A DNA stretch of 64,000 bases from Parabacteroides sp. TM07-1AC (GTDB lineage Bacteria > Bacteroidota > Bacteroidia > Bacteroidales > Tannerellaceae): the NCBI RefSeq assembly GCF_003480915.1, contig NZ_QUKD01000002.1, positions 1 through 64,000 of the forward strand. The letters are read 5' to 3'. The translations under genes and the position numbers were made by a program. Below the pieces are notes generated by a model. The model ran no database searches, was not told the origin of the DNA, and saw nothing but the letters and a program-made list of their open reading frames with translations. Of this stretch, positions 52,641-62,685 are shown in pieces (the first letter of the stretch is position 1; each line of letters opens with the position of its first letter).

Positions 52641-54686
52641 TTACCAAATCACTACGCGTTCAGCCGGCATCATATACATCGGATCACCTTCTTTAATATC
52701 GAAAGCCGAATAGAATGTATCGATATTACGCAAAGCAGCATTCACACGCCATTTACCCAAAGAGTGCGGGTCTATCTTCGTCAGACGCAGGATTTCTTCC
52801 GGACGGATATTCTGTCCCCACAGGGTTGCATATCCCAGGTAGAAACGCTGTTCATTCGTAAACCCGTCGATCGGAGCCGGAGTTTCCTTTCCTTTCAATG
52901 AGTTCAGATAAGCCAGATGAGATACCAACAAACCACCCTGGTCGGCAATGTTTTCACCTAAGGTATAGCGGCCATTGGCATGAACGCTGTCGATGACAAT
53001 GATATTATCATATTGCTGTACCAAACGGTCGGCACGTTCTGTAAAACGAACGGCATCTTCGGCAGTCCACCAGTCAGTCAGGTTACCGTCCTTATCATAG
53101 TTACGTCCCTGGTCATCGAATCCGTGAGTCATTTCATGACCGATCACGACACCGATAGCACCATAATTGACAGCATCGTCAGCATCCGGATTAAAGAAAG
53201 GAGGTTGAAGGATCGCTGCCGGGAAACAGATTTCGTTTGTAGTCGGGTTGTAATAGGCATTCACTGTCTGCGGTGTCATTCCCCAACGGGCTTTGTCAAC
53301 CGGCTTGCCTGCCTGTTGCAACATATAGTCCATCTCGAAGATATTCGAACGGCAAACATTTGCCCAGTAAGAGTCGTCTTTGATTTCCAGAGCCGTATAA
53401 TCACGCCATTTATCCGGATAACCGATCTTTACGATAAAGGCAGACAATTTTTCCTGTGCTTTAGCCTTTGTCTCATCACTCATCCATTCAAGGCCGGCAA
53501 TACGTTCGGACAATGCTTTCTGCAAGTTACCGACCAACTCCAACATCTTTTCTTTAGACGAAGCCGGGAAATATTTGGCAACATACATCTGACCGACAGC
53601 TTCACCCAAAGCACCGTTGACTGTAGACAGGGAGCGTTTCCAACGAGGTTGCTGTTCCTGCTTTCCTGACATTGTCTTTCCGTAAAAATCAAATTCAGCA
53701 GCTACAAAATCATCACTCAGATAAGGGGCTGCCGCATTCAGAAGGTTAAATGCCAGATAATATTTTTGTTCGTCGATAGATACGTTTTTCAGGAATTCAC
53801 CCAATGCTTCATAGAACGGAAGCTGTTTGGCATCCAGATATTCTATTTCCATCAGACCCATGCTCTCAAAATAGACATCCCAGTCCAAAGGATTATTCTT
53901 CGCCTTGAATTCATCCAGTTTGATCTTATTATAGTTTTTCTGCGTATCGCGTAAATCCTCACGGCTGAAAGAGATTTCAGCAATACCGGTTTCGATCTTC
54001 ATCACTGCATTTACAGCAGCATCGGCTTGCTCCGGAGATGCTCCGGTCAATGTAAACAGTTGTCCGATAAATTGTTTGTAAGCATCACGCACTTTTAGCG
54101 TCGCATCATCGTCCAGCAGGTAATAATCGCGGTCACCCATACCTAAACCAGCCTGATACAATTGAACGATATTCATCGAGCTGTTCTTCTCATCCGCATC
54201 GACAAACAAAGCGAAGAATGGAGCCATTCCTTCTTTGTGCAAAACGGCGACCATTTTAGCAACATCAGCTTTTGTACCCAGACGCTGGATAGCATCCAGT
54301 TGTTCTTTTACAGGAGACAGGCCATCCTTATTCAGCTTGACGCTATCCATACCCATTTCATACAACATTCCGATTTTCTGGGCTACACTTCCTGCTTCCT
54401 GCGAAGTAGTTCCCAGCTCATTGATAAGCGTACGTAATTGCTCCTGGTTGTTTTCACGCAACTGATCGAATGTTCCGAAACGTGAATATTCCGGTTTCAG
54501 AGGATTACTCTTGATCCATCCCCCGCAAGCATATTCATAAAAATCAGTGCCGGGAGCGACTGTTGTGTCTAAATTTGCCAGATTGATGGCGTCCACTTTT
54601 GCAGTTTCCTTCACAGGTGATTTACTGCACCCCGCCATTGCCATCATGCCGACGGCTACCAACGGAATTACTATTAACTTCTTCAT
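52641..54686 (-). CDS. pepO: M13 family metallopeptidase (PepO/neprilysin), lipoprotein
   Basis: This zinc endopeptidase cuts short peptides. A lipoprotein signal ends at Cys20 (MMAMAGC). The zinc motif is HEMTH at 517-521 (His517, Glu518, His521). The third ligand is Glu578 in ENIADQGG. NAYYNPTTNEICFPA at 477-491 is the substrate-binding region. 681 residues is the full family length. A TACCTTTG box lies 31 bases upstream. Confidence 0.95.
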   Translation of the reverse strand: MKKLIVIPLVAVGMMAMAGCSKSPVKETAKVDAINLANLDTTVAPGTDFYEYACGGWIKSNPLKPEYSRFGTFDQLRENNQEQLRTLINELGTTSQEAGSVAQKIGMLYEMGMDSVKLNKDGLSPVKEQLDAIQRLGTKADVAKMVAVLHKEGMAPFFALFVDADEKNSSMNIVQLYQAGLGMGDRDYYLLDDDATLKVRDAYKQFIGQLFTLTGASPEQADAAVNAVMKIETGIAEISFSREDLRDTQKNYNKIKLDEFKAKNNPLDWDVYFESMGLMEIEYLDAKQLPFYEALGEFLKNVSIDEQKYYLAFNLLNAAAPYLSDDFVAAEFDFYGKTMSGKQEQQPRWKRSLSTVNGALGEAVGQMYVAKYFPASSKEKMLELVGNLQKALSERIAGLEWMSDETKAKAQEKLSAFIVKIGYPDKWRDYTALEIKDDSYWANVCRSNIFEMDYMLQQAGKPVDKARWGMTPQTVNAYYNPTTNEICFPAAILQPPFFNPDADDAVNYGAIGVVIGHEMTHGFDDQGRNYDKDGNLTDWWTAEDAVRFTERADRLVQQYDNIIVIDSVHANGRYTLGENIADQGGLLVSHLAYLNSLKGKETPAPIDGFTNEQRFYLGYATLWGQNIRPEEILRLTKIDPHSLGKWRVNAALRNIDTFYSAFDIKEGDPMYMMPAERVVIW

Positions 54687-54716
54687 TTTTGTTCAACGTT
54701 TACTTGAATTATGCCG

Positions 54717-54724
54717 CAAAGGTA
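54717..54724 (-). promoter_or_regulatory. -7 box of pepO
   Basis: Minus-strand TACCTTTG lies 31 bases before the ATG. Confidence 0.65.
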
Positions 54725-54853
54725 CATAAATTCAGAAGAATAGAACCGATTTTAGTCCAATATGAACTATTATTATACCGATAATATTCACAAATTTATC
54801 TACTTTTACCATCCGAAAGTATTTATAAACTTAATTTTATCAAGAATCACCTT

Positions 54854-57181
54854 ATGAAGAACATGACAATTCTGATGACCTTACTCCTTTTTCTGTTAGC
54901 CGGTTGCAACAGCAGCTCCGGAGAAAAAGGAAAATTCGAGATTGGAGACAAGACTTTTCTCCTGAACGACAAGCCTTTCACCATCAAGGCTGCCGAGATT
55001 CACTACACCCGTATACCAGTCGAATACTGGGAACACCGAATTCAGATGTGTAAGGCTTTAGGCATGAACACGATTTGTATCTATGCCTTTTGGAACATCC
55101 ATGAACAGAAACCCGGAGAGTTCGATTTTACCGGACAAAATGATATCGCGGCATTCTGCCGTCTGGCTCAAAAACACGGTATGTATATCATGCTACGTCC
55201 CGGTCCGTATGTTTGCTCGGAATGGGAAATGGGCGGTCTCCCCTGGTGGTTGCTGAAGAAAGAAGACATACAACTGCGTACCAACGATCCGTATTTCATT
55301 GAACGCGTGCGTTTATACATGAATGAAATAGGGAAACAGCTGGCTGACATGCAAATCAGCCGCGGTGGTAATATCATCATGGTGCAGGTTGAAAATGAAT
55401 ATGGTGCATATGCTACCGACAAAGCCTATATTGCCAAAAACCGGGATATTCTGCGTGAAGCCGGATTTACCGATGTTCCGCTTTTCCAATGCGACTGGAG
55501 TTCCAACTTCCAGAACAATGCACTCGACGACCTGGTATGGACCGTCAATTTCGGAACCGGAGCCAATATAGAAGAACAATTCAAAAAACTGAAAGAAGTA
55601 CGTCCGAACACTCCGCTCATGTGTAGTGAATTTTGGAGCGGATGGTTCGACCATTGGGGAAGGAAACACGAAACACGTGACGCGGAAACAATGATTGCCG
55701 GATTGAAAGATATGCTGGACCGGAATATCTCTTTCTCTCTATATATGACTCATGGAGGTACCACTTTCGGACATTGGGGAGGTGCAAACAGTCCTGCCTA
55801 TTCAGCGATGTGCAGCTCGTATGATTATGATGCACCGATCAGCGAAGCCGGATGGACAACTCCGAAATACTACAAATTGCGTGAGCTTCTGGCCAAATAT
55901 ATGGAACCGGGTGAAGTTCAATCGGAAGTACCGGAAGCATTTCCTGTCATTGAAATCCCTGAGTTTGAAATGAAAGAGACAGCTTTGTTATTCGACAACC
56001 TGCCGGAACCCAAAAAGACTCACGACATCAAGCCTATGGAAGAGTTCGACCAAGGTTGGGGTTCAATCCTGTATCGCACGACCTTACCGGCAGTCAAAGC
56101 CGGAACAACCCTGTTAATAGACGAGGTGCACGACTGGGCACAGGTTTTCATTAACGGTAAACTGGTCGGTCGCCTGGATCGGCGCCGCGGAGAAAACACG
56201 ATCAAACTGCCAGCCTCTGCAGCCGGAGCTCAGTTGGATATCCTTATCGAAGCGATGGGACGCGTCAACTTTGACAAGGCAATCCATGACCGGAAAGGTA
56301 TTACGAATAAAGTAGCGCTGATCACCGAGAACTCTGCAGAGGAACTGAAAGACTGGACGGTTTACAACTTGCCTGTAGACTATTCATTCGTTAAAGATAA
56401 AAAATATGCACCCGGAACAAAAGTAGACGGACCGGCTTATTACCGGGCAACTTTCAATCTGGAAACTCCCGGCGATGTATTCCTGGATATGCAGACATGG
56501 GGAAAAGGTATGGTATGGGTGAACGGAAAGGCAATGGGACGTTTTTGGGAAATCGGTCCTCAACAGACGTTGTTCATGCCGGGCTGCTGGCTCAAAAAAG
56601 GAGAAAATGAAATTATTGTTCTCGACCTGAAAGGACCGGAAAAGGCATCTGTCAAAGGTTTAAAGACCCCTATCCTCGATATGTTGCGACCGGAAGCTCC
56701 GCTGACAAACCGGAAGGAAGGACAAAACCTGAACCTGAAAAATGAAAAACCGGTCGGACAAGGTTCCTTAAAGCCTGGTAACGGTTGGCAGGAAGTAAAA
56801 TTCGATACACCTGTACAGGCTCGTCATTTCTGTCTGGAAGCACTCAATGCACAGGATGGTAAAGACATTGCTGCTCTTGCTGAATTCTATCTGCTGGACG
56901 AAAACGGCAAACCTCTCTCCCGTCAACATTGGAAAATAGTTTATGCAGACAGTGAAGAAACTTATGGTGGTAATTTCACAGCCGATAAAATATTCGACCT
57001 GCAGGAATCTACTTACTGGAGTACGGCGAGAAAGGCGAAATATCCTCACCAGGTAGTCATAGACCTGCGTGAAAATGTAACTATCTCCGGATTCCGTTAT
57101 CTGCCGCGTGCCGAAGAAGGTTATCCCGGCATGATCAAAGACTATAAAGCGTATGCTAAAATGACACCGTTCAGTTATTAG
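54854..57181 (+). CDS. GH35 beta-galactosidase, lipoprotein
   Basis: This exo-beta-galactosidase is anchored by a lipoprotein signal (LLLFLLAGCN, Cys18). The catalytic barrel covers residues 30-345. The acid/base is Glu182 in VQVENEYGAY and the nucleophile Glu259 in MCSEFWSGWFDHWG. Two beta domains follow (HDWAQVFINGKLVGRLDRR, then WGKGMVWVNGKAMGRFWE). A discoidin-like domain ends the protein at about 650-775. It is not in an operon with other sugar genes here. Host mucin or plant galactans are possible substrates. Confidence 0.94.
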   Translation: MKNMTILMTLLLFLLAGCNSSSGEKGKFEIGDKTFLLNDKPFTIKAAEIHYTRIPVEYWEHRIQMCKALGMNTICIYAFWNIHEQKPGEFDFTGQNDIAAFCRLAQKHGMYIMLRPGPYVCSEWEMGGLPWWLLKKEDIQLRTNDPYFIERVRLYMNEIGKQLADMQISRGGNIIMVQVENEYGAYATDKAYIAKNRDILREAGFTDVPLFQCDWSSNFQNNALDDLVWTVNFGTGANIEEQFKKLKEVRPNTPLMCSEFWSGWFDHWGRKHETRDAETMIAGLKDMLDRNISFSLYMTHGGTTFGHWGGANSPAYSAMCSSYDYDAPISEAGWTTPKYYKLRELLAKYMEPGEVQSEVPEAFPVIEIPEFEMKETALLFDNLPEPKKTHDIKPMEEFDQGWGSILYRTTLPAVKAGTTLLIDEVHDWAQVFINGKLVGRLDRRRGENTIKLPASAAGAQLDILIEAMGRVNFDKAIHDRKGITNKVALITENSAEELKDWTVYNLPVDYSFVKDKKYAPGTKVDGPAYYRATFNLETPGDVFLDMQTWGKGMVWVNGKAMGRFWEIGPQQTLFMPGCWLKKGENEIIVLDLKGPEKASVKGLKTPILDMLRPEAPLTNRKEGQNLNLKNEKPVGQGSLKPGNGWQEVKFDTPVQARHFCLEALNAQDGKDIAALAEFYLLDENGKPLSRQHWKIVYADSEETYGGNFTADKIFDLQESTYWSTARKAKYPHQVVIDLRENVTISGFRYLPRAEEGYPGMIKDYKAYAKMTPFSY

Positions 57182-57208
57182 TATCAAAGAGGCTGTATCA
57201 AAATAGCA

Positions 57209-57320
57209 ATTACTGAACGCAGACAACGCAGAATACGCAGAGTTCCGCAGACTATGTTTATTAAAATCAATATTGTCTGCGCTGCTCTGCGCCTTGTCTG
57301 CGTATTCTGCGTTCTTTAAT
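57209..57320. repeat. ACGCAGA-family hairpin, copy 2
   Basis: Three ACGCAGA units on the left (57217-57242) face TCTGCG/TCTGCGT units on the right (57274-57312). It lies between the convergent GH35 and AI-2E genes and resembles the element at 45755-45869. Confidence 0.8.
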
Positions 57321-57378
57321 ACAGACTTTCGATGCATCGCCTTTAATGCAATTCATTCTGTACGCAAACTGTCAACTA

Positions 57379-58389
57379 TTATCTGTCCTTATCCAGATAC
57401 TCTTTCTTAAACATGCTAAAGCAAAGTATAAAGACAGAGATCAGTAACGGTCCGAATATTATCCCCATAAAACCAAACAGGGACAAGCCGATAATTACTC
57501 CAAAGATAGTGATCAATGGATGGGTATCCGCCATTTTCTTCTGCAGAACGAAACGTATCAAATTATCCACATTGGTAATAACGATCAATGCATAAGCCAT
57601 CAGAGCCAGCCCATTCACCCAATCACCGGTCAGCGCCATATACACCACCAGCGGCAACCAAACCAAAGCAGTTCCAACAACCGGGATAATCGTAGCAAAA
57701 CAGGTTAGAAAACCGAACAGGAACGGACTCGGGGCATTAAATATCCAATATCCTACCATCGCAATAGCTCCTTGAATAATTGCCAGTAAAGGAATACCGA
57801 TAGCATTGGAAGTTACGATCATGTTGATCTCTTTCAACACTTCACGTTTGTTCTCCTTACTGAAAGGGAGGATCTCATAGAGATATGTTTCCATCTTACT
57901 TCCTCCAATCAACATAAAATAAAGAATAAGGACAAGAACTGCCACATTTACGGCAAAACCGCTGATCCCTCCCATCAAAGCCTGACCTACCTTAGGCAAT
58001 ACAGATACAATGGAGGCTATATTATCTTTTTCAAGTACATCAAACCCGGTCTTCTCACGGATCAGGTCGGCAATATGCTCAAAGGAACTCACCAGTTCGG
58101 ATGGGTTCAGGTTTATATTCTGCAATTTATTAACGAACAGCCAGACTGCCAGCGACAACGGAATAAGAAAACAAAGAATGGTTTCCAGCAATAACAGGAT
58201 AGCGACCAGACTTCGGTTCAGCCGCTTCTTTTCTGTCAGGTATTGTAATTGCTTCCGCAATAAGATATAAATGGTAAAAGCTCCCAGTATCCCTCCCAAG
58301 AACGGGATAAATTCAATAAAAAGTATTATCCCCATTACCAGAATAATAATTATCAGGGAATATTTCCAGTACGATTCTTTCAAGCTCAT
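57379..58389 (-). CDS. AI-2E family transporter (PerM-like)
   Basis: This 336-residue inner-membrane protein has eight helices in the AI-2E/PerM pattern. FLGGILGAFTIYILLRK lies near the start. The C-terminal half has GIPLLAIIQGAIAMVGYWIF, FATIIPVVGTALVWLPL and GLSLFGFMGIIFGPLLISV. The family name comes from an E. coli autoinducer exporter, but most members have other or unknown substrates. Confidence 0.9.
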   Translation of the reverse strand: MSLKESYWKYSLIIIILVMGIILFIEFIPFLGGILGAFTIYILLRKQLQYLTEKKRLNRSLVAILLLLETILCFLIPLSLAVWLFVNKLQNINLNPSELVSSFEHIADLIREKTGFDVLEKDNIASIVSVLPKVGQALMGGISGFAVNVAVLVLILYFMLIGGSKMETYLYEILPFSKENKREVLKEINMIVTSNAIGIPLLAIIQGAIAMVGYWIFNAPSPFLFGFLTCFATIIPVVGTALVWLPLVVYMALTGDWVNGLALMAYALIVITNVDNLIRFVLQKKMADTHPLITIFGVIIGLSLFGFMGIIFGPLLISVFILCFSMFKKEYLDKDR

Positions 58390-58507
58390 ATTTGTTTATG
58401 ATATAAATTTCAACTTCCTATTTTGTAGTATGTCTTACGACCATTTTCTTATAAAACAAAATAAAGGGAAAGTTGTTAAGATTATATCAAATAAATTAAC
58501 ATGAAAT

Positions 58508-60142
58508 TTATCTAGGTAAAAGTTCTTTCAATTGAATCTGTTGGAAAACCATTTGCGCCTGACTACTTTCATAAAGGATTCCGATAACAGAATCGTTAAC
58601 GGAAGTAATACAGGAATATCCAAAACTATTATATTCATCCAATACTATTTTATGTTCTTCAGGCCATGTGTTACCATCATCAAAACTGACTTTAACCGAC
58701 ATATGATTACGGTCTGTCTTTGAATCAGGATTAGAAAAGAGTAAAAGACTCTTTTCCATTCCGTTCTCTTTATAAGCATGCCTATGAATGCAACCCATAC
58801 AAACTGGTTCTATCAATGCATTACGGGATGTCGGATGTTCCATCCAACTCTCTCCCAAATCAGAGGTTACGCAAATACGGCGTCCATTTTCTTTCTCTAT
58901 ACGATTACGATTGTCACGCATATTTAACATAACACGACCATCCGATAGTTGCACAGCCATGCATTCTGTTACATCACTGAAAGCCGGATTACTTGCTCTC
59001 CAAGTTTTACCACCGTCTTTACTCCAAGTTATATTAGAAAAAGGTAGTCCATTCAAATCACGTCCTTGAGTCGGAAAAACCAAAGTTCCATCTTTTAAAG
59101 TAATTCCATGTCCGGGAGCCGGAGCATAAAGCCACCAATCTTTTTGCTTAGTTTGTGCTGTTATATTAACGGGGGCACTCCACGTCAAGCCGTCATCCAT
59201 ACTTTTAGTGATCAGAAACTGGCAAGTTTCTTTCACTCCCAATCCAGGTTGAGAACCTTTTTCTCTCCATTGGTGAATCCAACGGGTACTGTCTTGTGTC
59301 AATCCTTGTACCCACTTACCTGTATTCCCGTCCAAAACACCATGCATCCAAAGACCTGCCACATAGATATCTCCAGTCTTTTCATCCACTAGAATATCAG
59401 CATCACTAACTCCGTTATATTTTTCCGGTAATCCACCCCATTCTTTCATATCCAAAACAGTTTGCAAGGGTTCCCATGTTTGACCACCATCTAAACTTCG
59501 ATTCAGACAAATATCTATATTTCCCTGTAAATCTCTGGAGTTATCCCTACGAGCATCATAAATAGCCAATAAAGTACCTTTCTTCGATGTGGTTAATCCC
59601 GGAATACGATAGGTGTCCACACCATCTTGTTTATGTTGACGGACAGCTACTCCTACCCGTAAACCGGAGGATGGAGGTAATAACGGTACTTTAACTTTTC
59701 CATCTGTTGTCTGTATACTTTTACATACTACATTTATACGATGAGAAAGTCCTGCATTTCTTTTTAATTTAACAGATACCCCCAATGTTGTAGTATCCCG
59801 GCTCAATAAAAAATTATCCTGAAATAGAATCTCATTGGCTGGACGCTGTGGGCTTCCCAATAACATTGTATCCCGTATTCTATATTGTTTATCCAAACCA
59901 TACAAAGAAACAGACTCTATGTCATCCAAGTTCGATGTACCCTCCAGCGATAAAACAATTTTCTCCACATTACAATCATAAGACATATCTTTTATTAATC
60001 TTATCATTAATACCGGATTTGTTTCTTTCATGATCAGGACAGGGATAACAGGCTGCTTTATAGTAACCTCAATATGCTCCGAATACGGATTACATGCTCC
60101 CAATATTATTAACAAAACAAATAATAAATATCTACTTTGCAT
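58508..60142 (-). CDS. GH33 exo-alpha-sialidase, lipoprotein
   Basis: This enzyme releases terminal sialic acid from host glycans. I start at 60142 (MQSRYLLFVL), which has lipobox Cys17 (LLIILGAC). An earlier ATG in frame has no signal peptide. An N-terminal beta domain covers 25-160. The catalytic propeller begins with Arg179 in YRIPGL, the GH33 hallmark. Asp boxes lie at 216-223 (SLDGGQTW), 314-321, 374-381, 426-433 and about 484. Glu393 and Arg409 (MLNMRD) are further site residues. It overlaps the upstream gene by 11 bases and ends the operon. Confidence 0.93.
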   Translation of the reverse strand: MQSRYLLFVLLIILGACNPYSEHIEVTIKQPVIPVLIMKETNPVLMIRLIKDMSYDCNVEKIVLSLEGTSNLDDIESVSLYGLDKQYRIRDTMLLGSPQRPANEILFQDNFLLSRDTTTLGVSVKLKRNAGLSHRINVVCKSIQTTDGKVKVPLLPPSSGLRVGVAVRQHKQDGVDTYRIPGLTTSKKGTLLAIYDARRDNSRDLQGNIDICLNRSLDGGQTWEPLQTVLDMKEWGGLPEKYNGVSDADILVDEKTGDIYVAGLWMHGVLDGNTGKWVQGLTQDSTRWIHQWREKGSQPGLGVKETCQFLITKSMDDGLTWSAPVNITAQTKQKDWWLYAPAPGHGITLKDGTLVFPTQGRDLNGLPFSNITWSKDGGKTWRASNPAFSDVTECMAVQLSDGRVMLNMRDNRNRIEKENGRRICVTSDLGESWMEHPTSRNALIEPVCMGCIHRHAYKENGMEKSLLLFSNPDSKTDRNHMSVKVSFDDGNTWPEEHKIVLDEYNSFGYSCITSVNDSVIGILYESSQAQMVFQQIQLKELLPR

Positions 60143-61244
60143 ACCCCAATATTTTATCTGTTTCTTCCAATTTGAACCGGACTGATACCACCGAATGCTT
60201 TTTATTCCCTTCTTCATATTTAATATAAGTCGTTGCAACAAAAGTTCCATCCGGTAAAACTTCCAATCCCGGATAACCACAGTCTGAACCCGCATAACTA
60301 TGCAATAACTTTACTTTATATTGTCCTCCCGACTGCTTTTTCAAATCATTATAATTCCCTACCCAAATAACAAAATGCCCTCTTGTCGGACTGAATGGAG
60401 CCATATCTCTAAAAGCCACAACCATACGTCCATCGGGGGCATACTTCACAACATGTCTGTCTCCTGTTAGTCCCCACGGCGCTTCTTTAACCTCAGACCA
60501 CGTCTCACCCTCATCTAAAGAAAAAATCAACAAAGAATGCCCGTCACGTTTGTTATCTCTAATCAAACACGCTAGTTCTTTTCTGTCCGGAGAATCAAAA
60601 ACACATGGTTCACACGGAATATTATCCATAGTATTAGGTATAATTAATTTAGTTTTACCCCAAGATAAACCTCCATCTTCTGAAATTGCTTGCCATACTT
60701 CATTTTGAGGAGGCCCGGTTATTCCTTCAGGACGACAATTATACATTGCCAGGTAATTTCCATTCTTTAAACGAACCATACTGGTAAAAGCCATCACACA
60801 CGGTATTCCCAAACTTTTTACAGATGTCCATGTCTCACCATAATCTTCACTACAAACCTGGGCCATCAGCGGCTCAGAAGCATAAATCATCAGTCTTTGT
60901 TTGCCTGTATGATCTGCCATTAAATAAAGACTTGGACAATTTTTCATTGTACTCCAATCTTTTGGTGTTACAATCTGTGTCCAACTTTTTCCTCCATCTG
61001 AACTCTTAGCCATCGGACCACATACACCACCATGTCCAAAAGTCCAGACGCAATATATAGTTTTTTCATCCGGCATTAATACTGTTGTCGGATGTCCCTG
61101 ATAAATATCCTCCGCTCCGGAAGCAATTATAACCTGACGTTCTTTTTGCCCCGAAATATCAATCGTCGGAACAACCTGTTGAGCTGATATACTATTCCAA
61201 AATAATAATAAAATCACAAAAATTATACTTACAATATTTTTCAT
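60132..61244 (-). CDS. Sialidase-like Asp-box protein, secreted
   Basis: This 370-residue protein has a signal peptide (FVILLLFWNSISAQ) and four Asp boxes (SSDGGKSW, SEDYGETW, SEDGGLSW, SLDEGETW), so a six-bladed sialidase propeller. It lacks the YRIPGL arginine motif. In its place it has GAEDIYQGHPTTVLMPDEKT. It may act on another sugar or only bind one. It lies 12 bases after the FAD gene. Confidence 0.85.
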   Translation of the reverse strand: MKNIVSIIFVILLLFWNSISAQQVVPTIDISGQKERQVIIASGAEDIYQGHPTTVLMPDEKTIYCVWTFGHGGVCGPMAKSSDGGKSWTQIVTPKDWSTMKNCPSLYLMADHTGKQRLMIYASEPLMAQVCSEDYGETWTSVKSLGIPCVMAFTSMVRLKNGNYLAMYNCRPEGITGPPQNEVWQAISEDGGLSWGKTKLIIPNTMDNIPCEPCVFDSPDRKELACLIRDNKRDGHSLLIFSLDEGETWSEVKEAPWGLTGDRHVVKYAPDGRMVVAFRDMAPFSPTRGHFVIWVGNYNDLKKQSGGQYKVKLLHSYAGSDCGYPGLEVLPDGTFVATTYIKYEEGNKKHSVVSVRFKLEETDKILGYAK

Positions 61245-61256
61245 ATATATATTCTC

Positions 61257-62672
61257 CTATATTTGATCGATCCTTGGATATACGGGAGGTAGCATTTCCT
61301 CTTCTATGATAGCTCCCCATCGCACTAATTCAGACCGTAATTGTTGTATATTTACATTGGAAAAAGAAATATTAGATGAAACAACCTGGCAAGCCGCTAT
61401 CCCGGCAGCCTCTCCCATAGCCATACAGGGAGCCATTACCCTAACCGGTCCCAACACTTGCCCTTCTACACTGACTGCACGTCCCGGACAAATTAAATTA
61501 TCAAGACCTTTGGGTACCATGATTCTATATGGTAAAGGAGTAGTCAATCCTTTCTCTATTTTAGGTTTAAATCCACTTTTTTTATCATCAGCAAATGGTT
61601 GTATACTCGGTTTATCCGGATCAGGCAAATCCCATCCATACATACTGAATCCTATACAATCGTTAAATTTCTTGTTTTTACGCAGATCATCAACAGTCAT
61701 TATATAATCACCTATGATTCTTCGTGTCTCACGAATTCCCAATTGAGTCGCTACAGACTTAATTTTAGCATGTTTAAAACCCGGAAAATATTTCCGGAAA
61801 ATAGCCATCAAAGAAAACATTTCTTTGCGTCCCTGCCTCATGCCATCAGAAATCGATTTACCATCAGTACCATCAATACCGATCAGACGACAAGTATTGA
61901 TATAAAACTCTCCTTTTTCCGGCAATTGTGTACAAATAAAAATATCATATGGAAAATTCCATTCGCCATTCTGCTTCAACTGTGATATCAAATCTCTGAA
62001 TTTCGGATCCCTGCTCCCTTCTATTGCAGACATCAACTCTTCCGTATCCACATTATATACATGGAATATTAATGATGACGGTGCCATTTTCCCATCTTCC
62101 GGCCGTCCTTTAACTGTCTCACAATTACTTTTATAAGCAATTTCAGCATTACCTGTTGCATCGATGACAACTTTTGTCTGTACAGCAAATAATCCACTAC
62201 GGTTATGCAAGACAACCTGAGTTATACGGTTATTTTCAACAACTGTATCTACAAAATTCGTATGTAAAAGAACATCGATACCAGCCTGTTCCATTTTCTC
62301 ATCAAAAAAATAATCAATAGAAAAAGGATCCAATGGTATACCATGAATGAACCAATTAAACCATCCGTAAGGATGATATTTATGAAGAGGATCCAAAAAA
62401 GGTATCACCGCAAACCCTCTTTCTGCCGCTTCTTCAGCCAATGCCCGAAATAGCCCTCCAACAACCCATTCTCCTTCCTGAGTTCTTCCGCCTAACCAGT
62501 GAGATACATGACCGGAAACAGCCATCCCCCCCAATTGTCCCATTCCTTCAATCAGCAGTACTCTTATTCCTGATCTTCTCGCAGAAAGAGCTGCCGTACA
62601 TCCGGCAGGTCCACCGCCGCACACAACGACATCATAACTATCTGTAATTTCTATCTCTTTATTAAAAATCAT
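61257..62672 (-). CDS. FAD-dependent oxidoreductase (FAD_oxidored family)
   Basis: I start at 62672, because AAGGA lies just upstream, giving 471 residues. The dinucleotide-binding motif is DVVVCGGGPAGCTAAL at 14-29. LIEGMGQLGGMAVSGHVSHW and NLICPGRAVSVEGQVLGPVR are hallmarks of the FAD_oxidored family. No signal peptide is visible. Such enzymes occur in sugar-acid catabolism, but the substrate is unknown. Its place between a symporter and sialidase-like genes suggests oxidation of a sialic acid or of a sugar freed with it. Confidence 0.88.
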   Translation of the reverse strand: MIFNKEIEITDSYDVVVCGGGPAGCTAALSARRSGIRVLLIEGMGQLGGMAVSGHVSHWLGGRTQEGEWVVGGLFRALAEEAAERGFAVIPFLDPLHKYHPYGWFNWFIHGIPLDPFSIDYFFDEKMEQAGIDVLLHTNFVDTVVENNRITQVVLHNRSGLFAVQTKVVIDATGNAEIAYKSNCETVKGRPEDGKMAPSSLIFHVYNVDTEELMSAIEGSRDPKFRDLISQLKQNGEWNFPYDIFICTQLPEKGEFYINTCRLIGIDGTDGKSISDGMRQGRKEMFSLMAIFRKYFPGFKHAKIKSVATQLGIRETRRIIGDYIMTVDDLRKNKKFNDCIGFSMYGWDLPDPDKPSIQPFADDKKSGFKPKIEKGLTTPLPYRIMVPKGLDNLICPGRAVSVEGQVLGPVRVMAPCMAMGEAAGIAACQVVSSNISFSNVNIQQLRSELVRWGAIIEEEMLPPVYPRIDQI

Positions 62673-62685
62673 AATTCCTTTGTTT

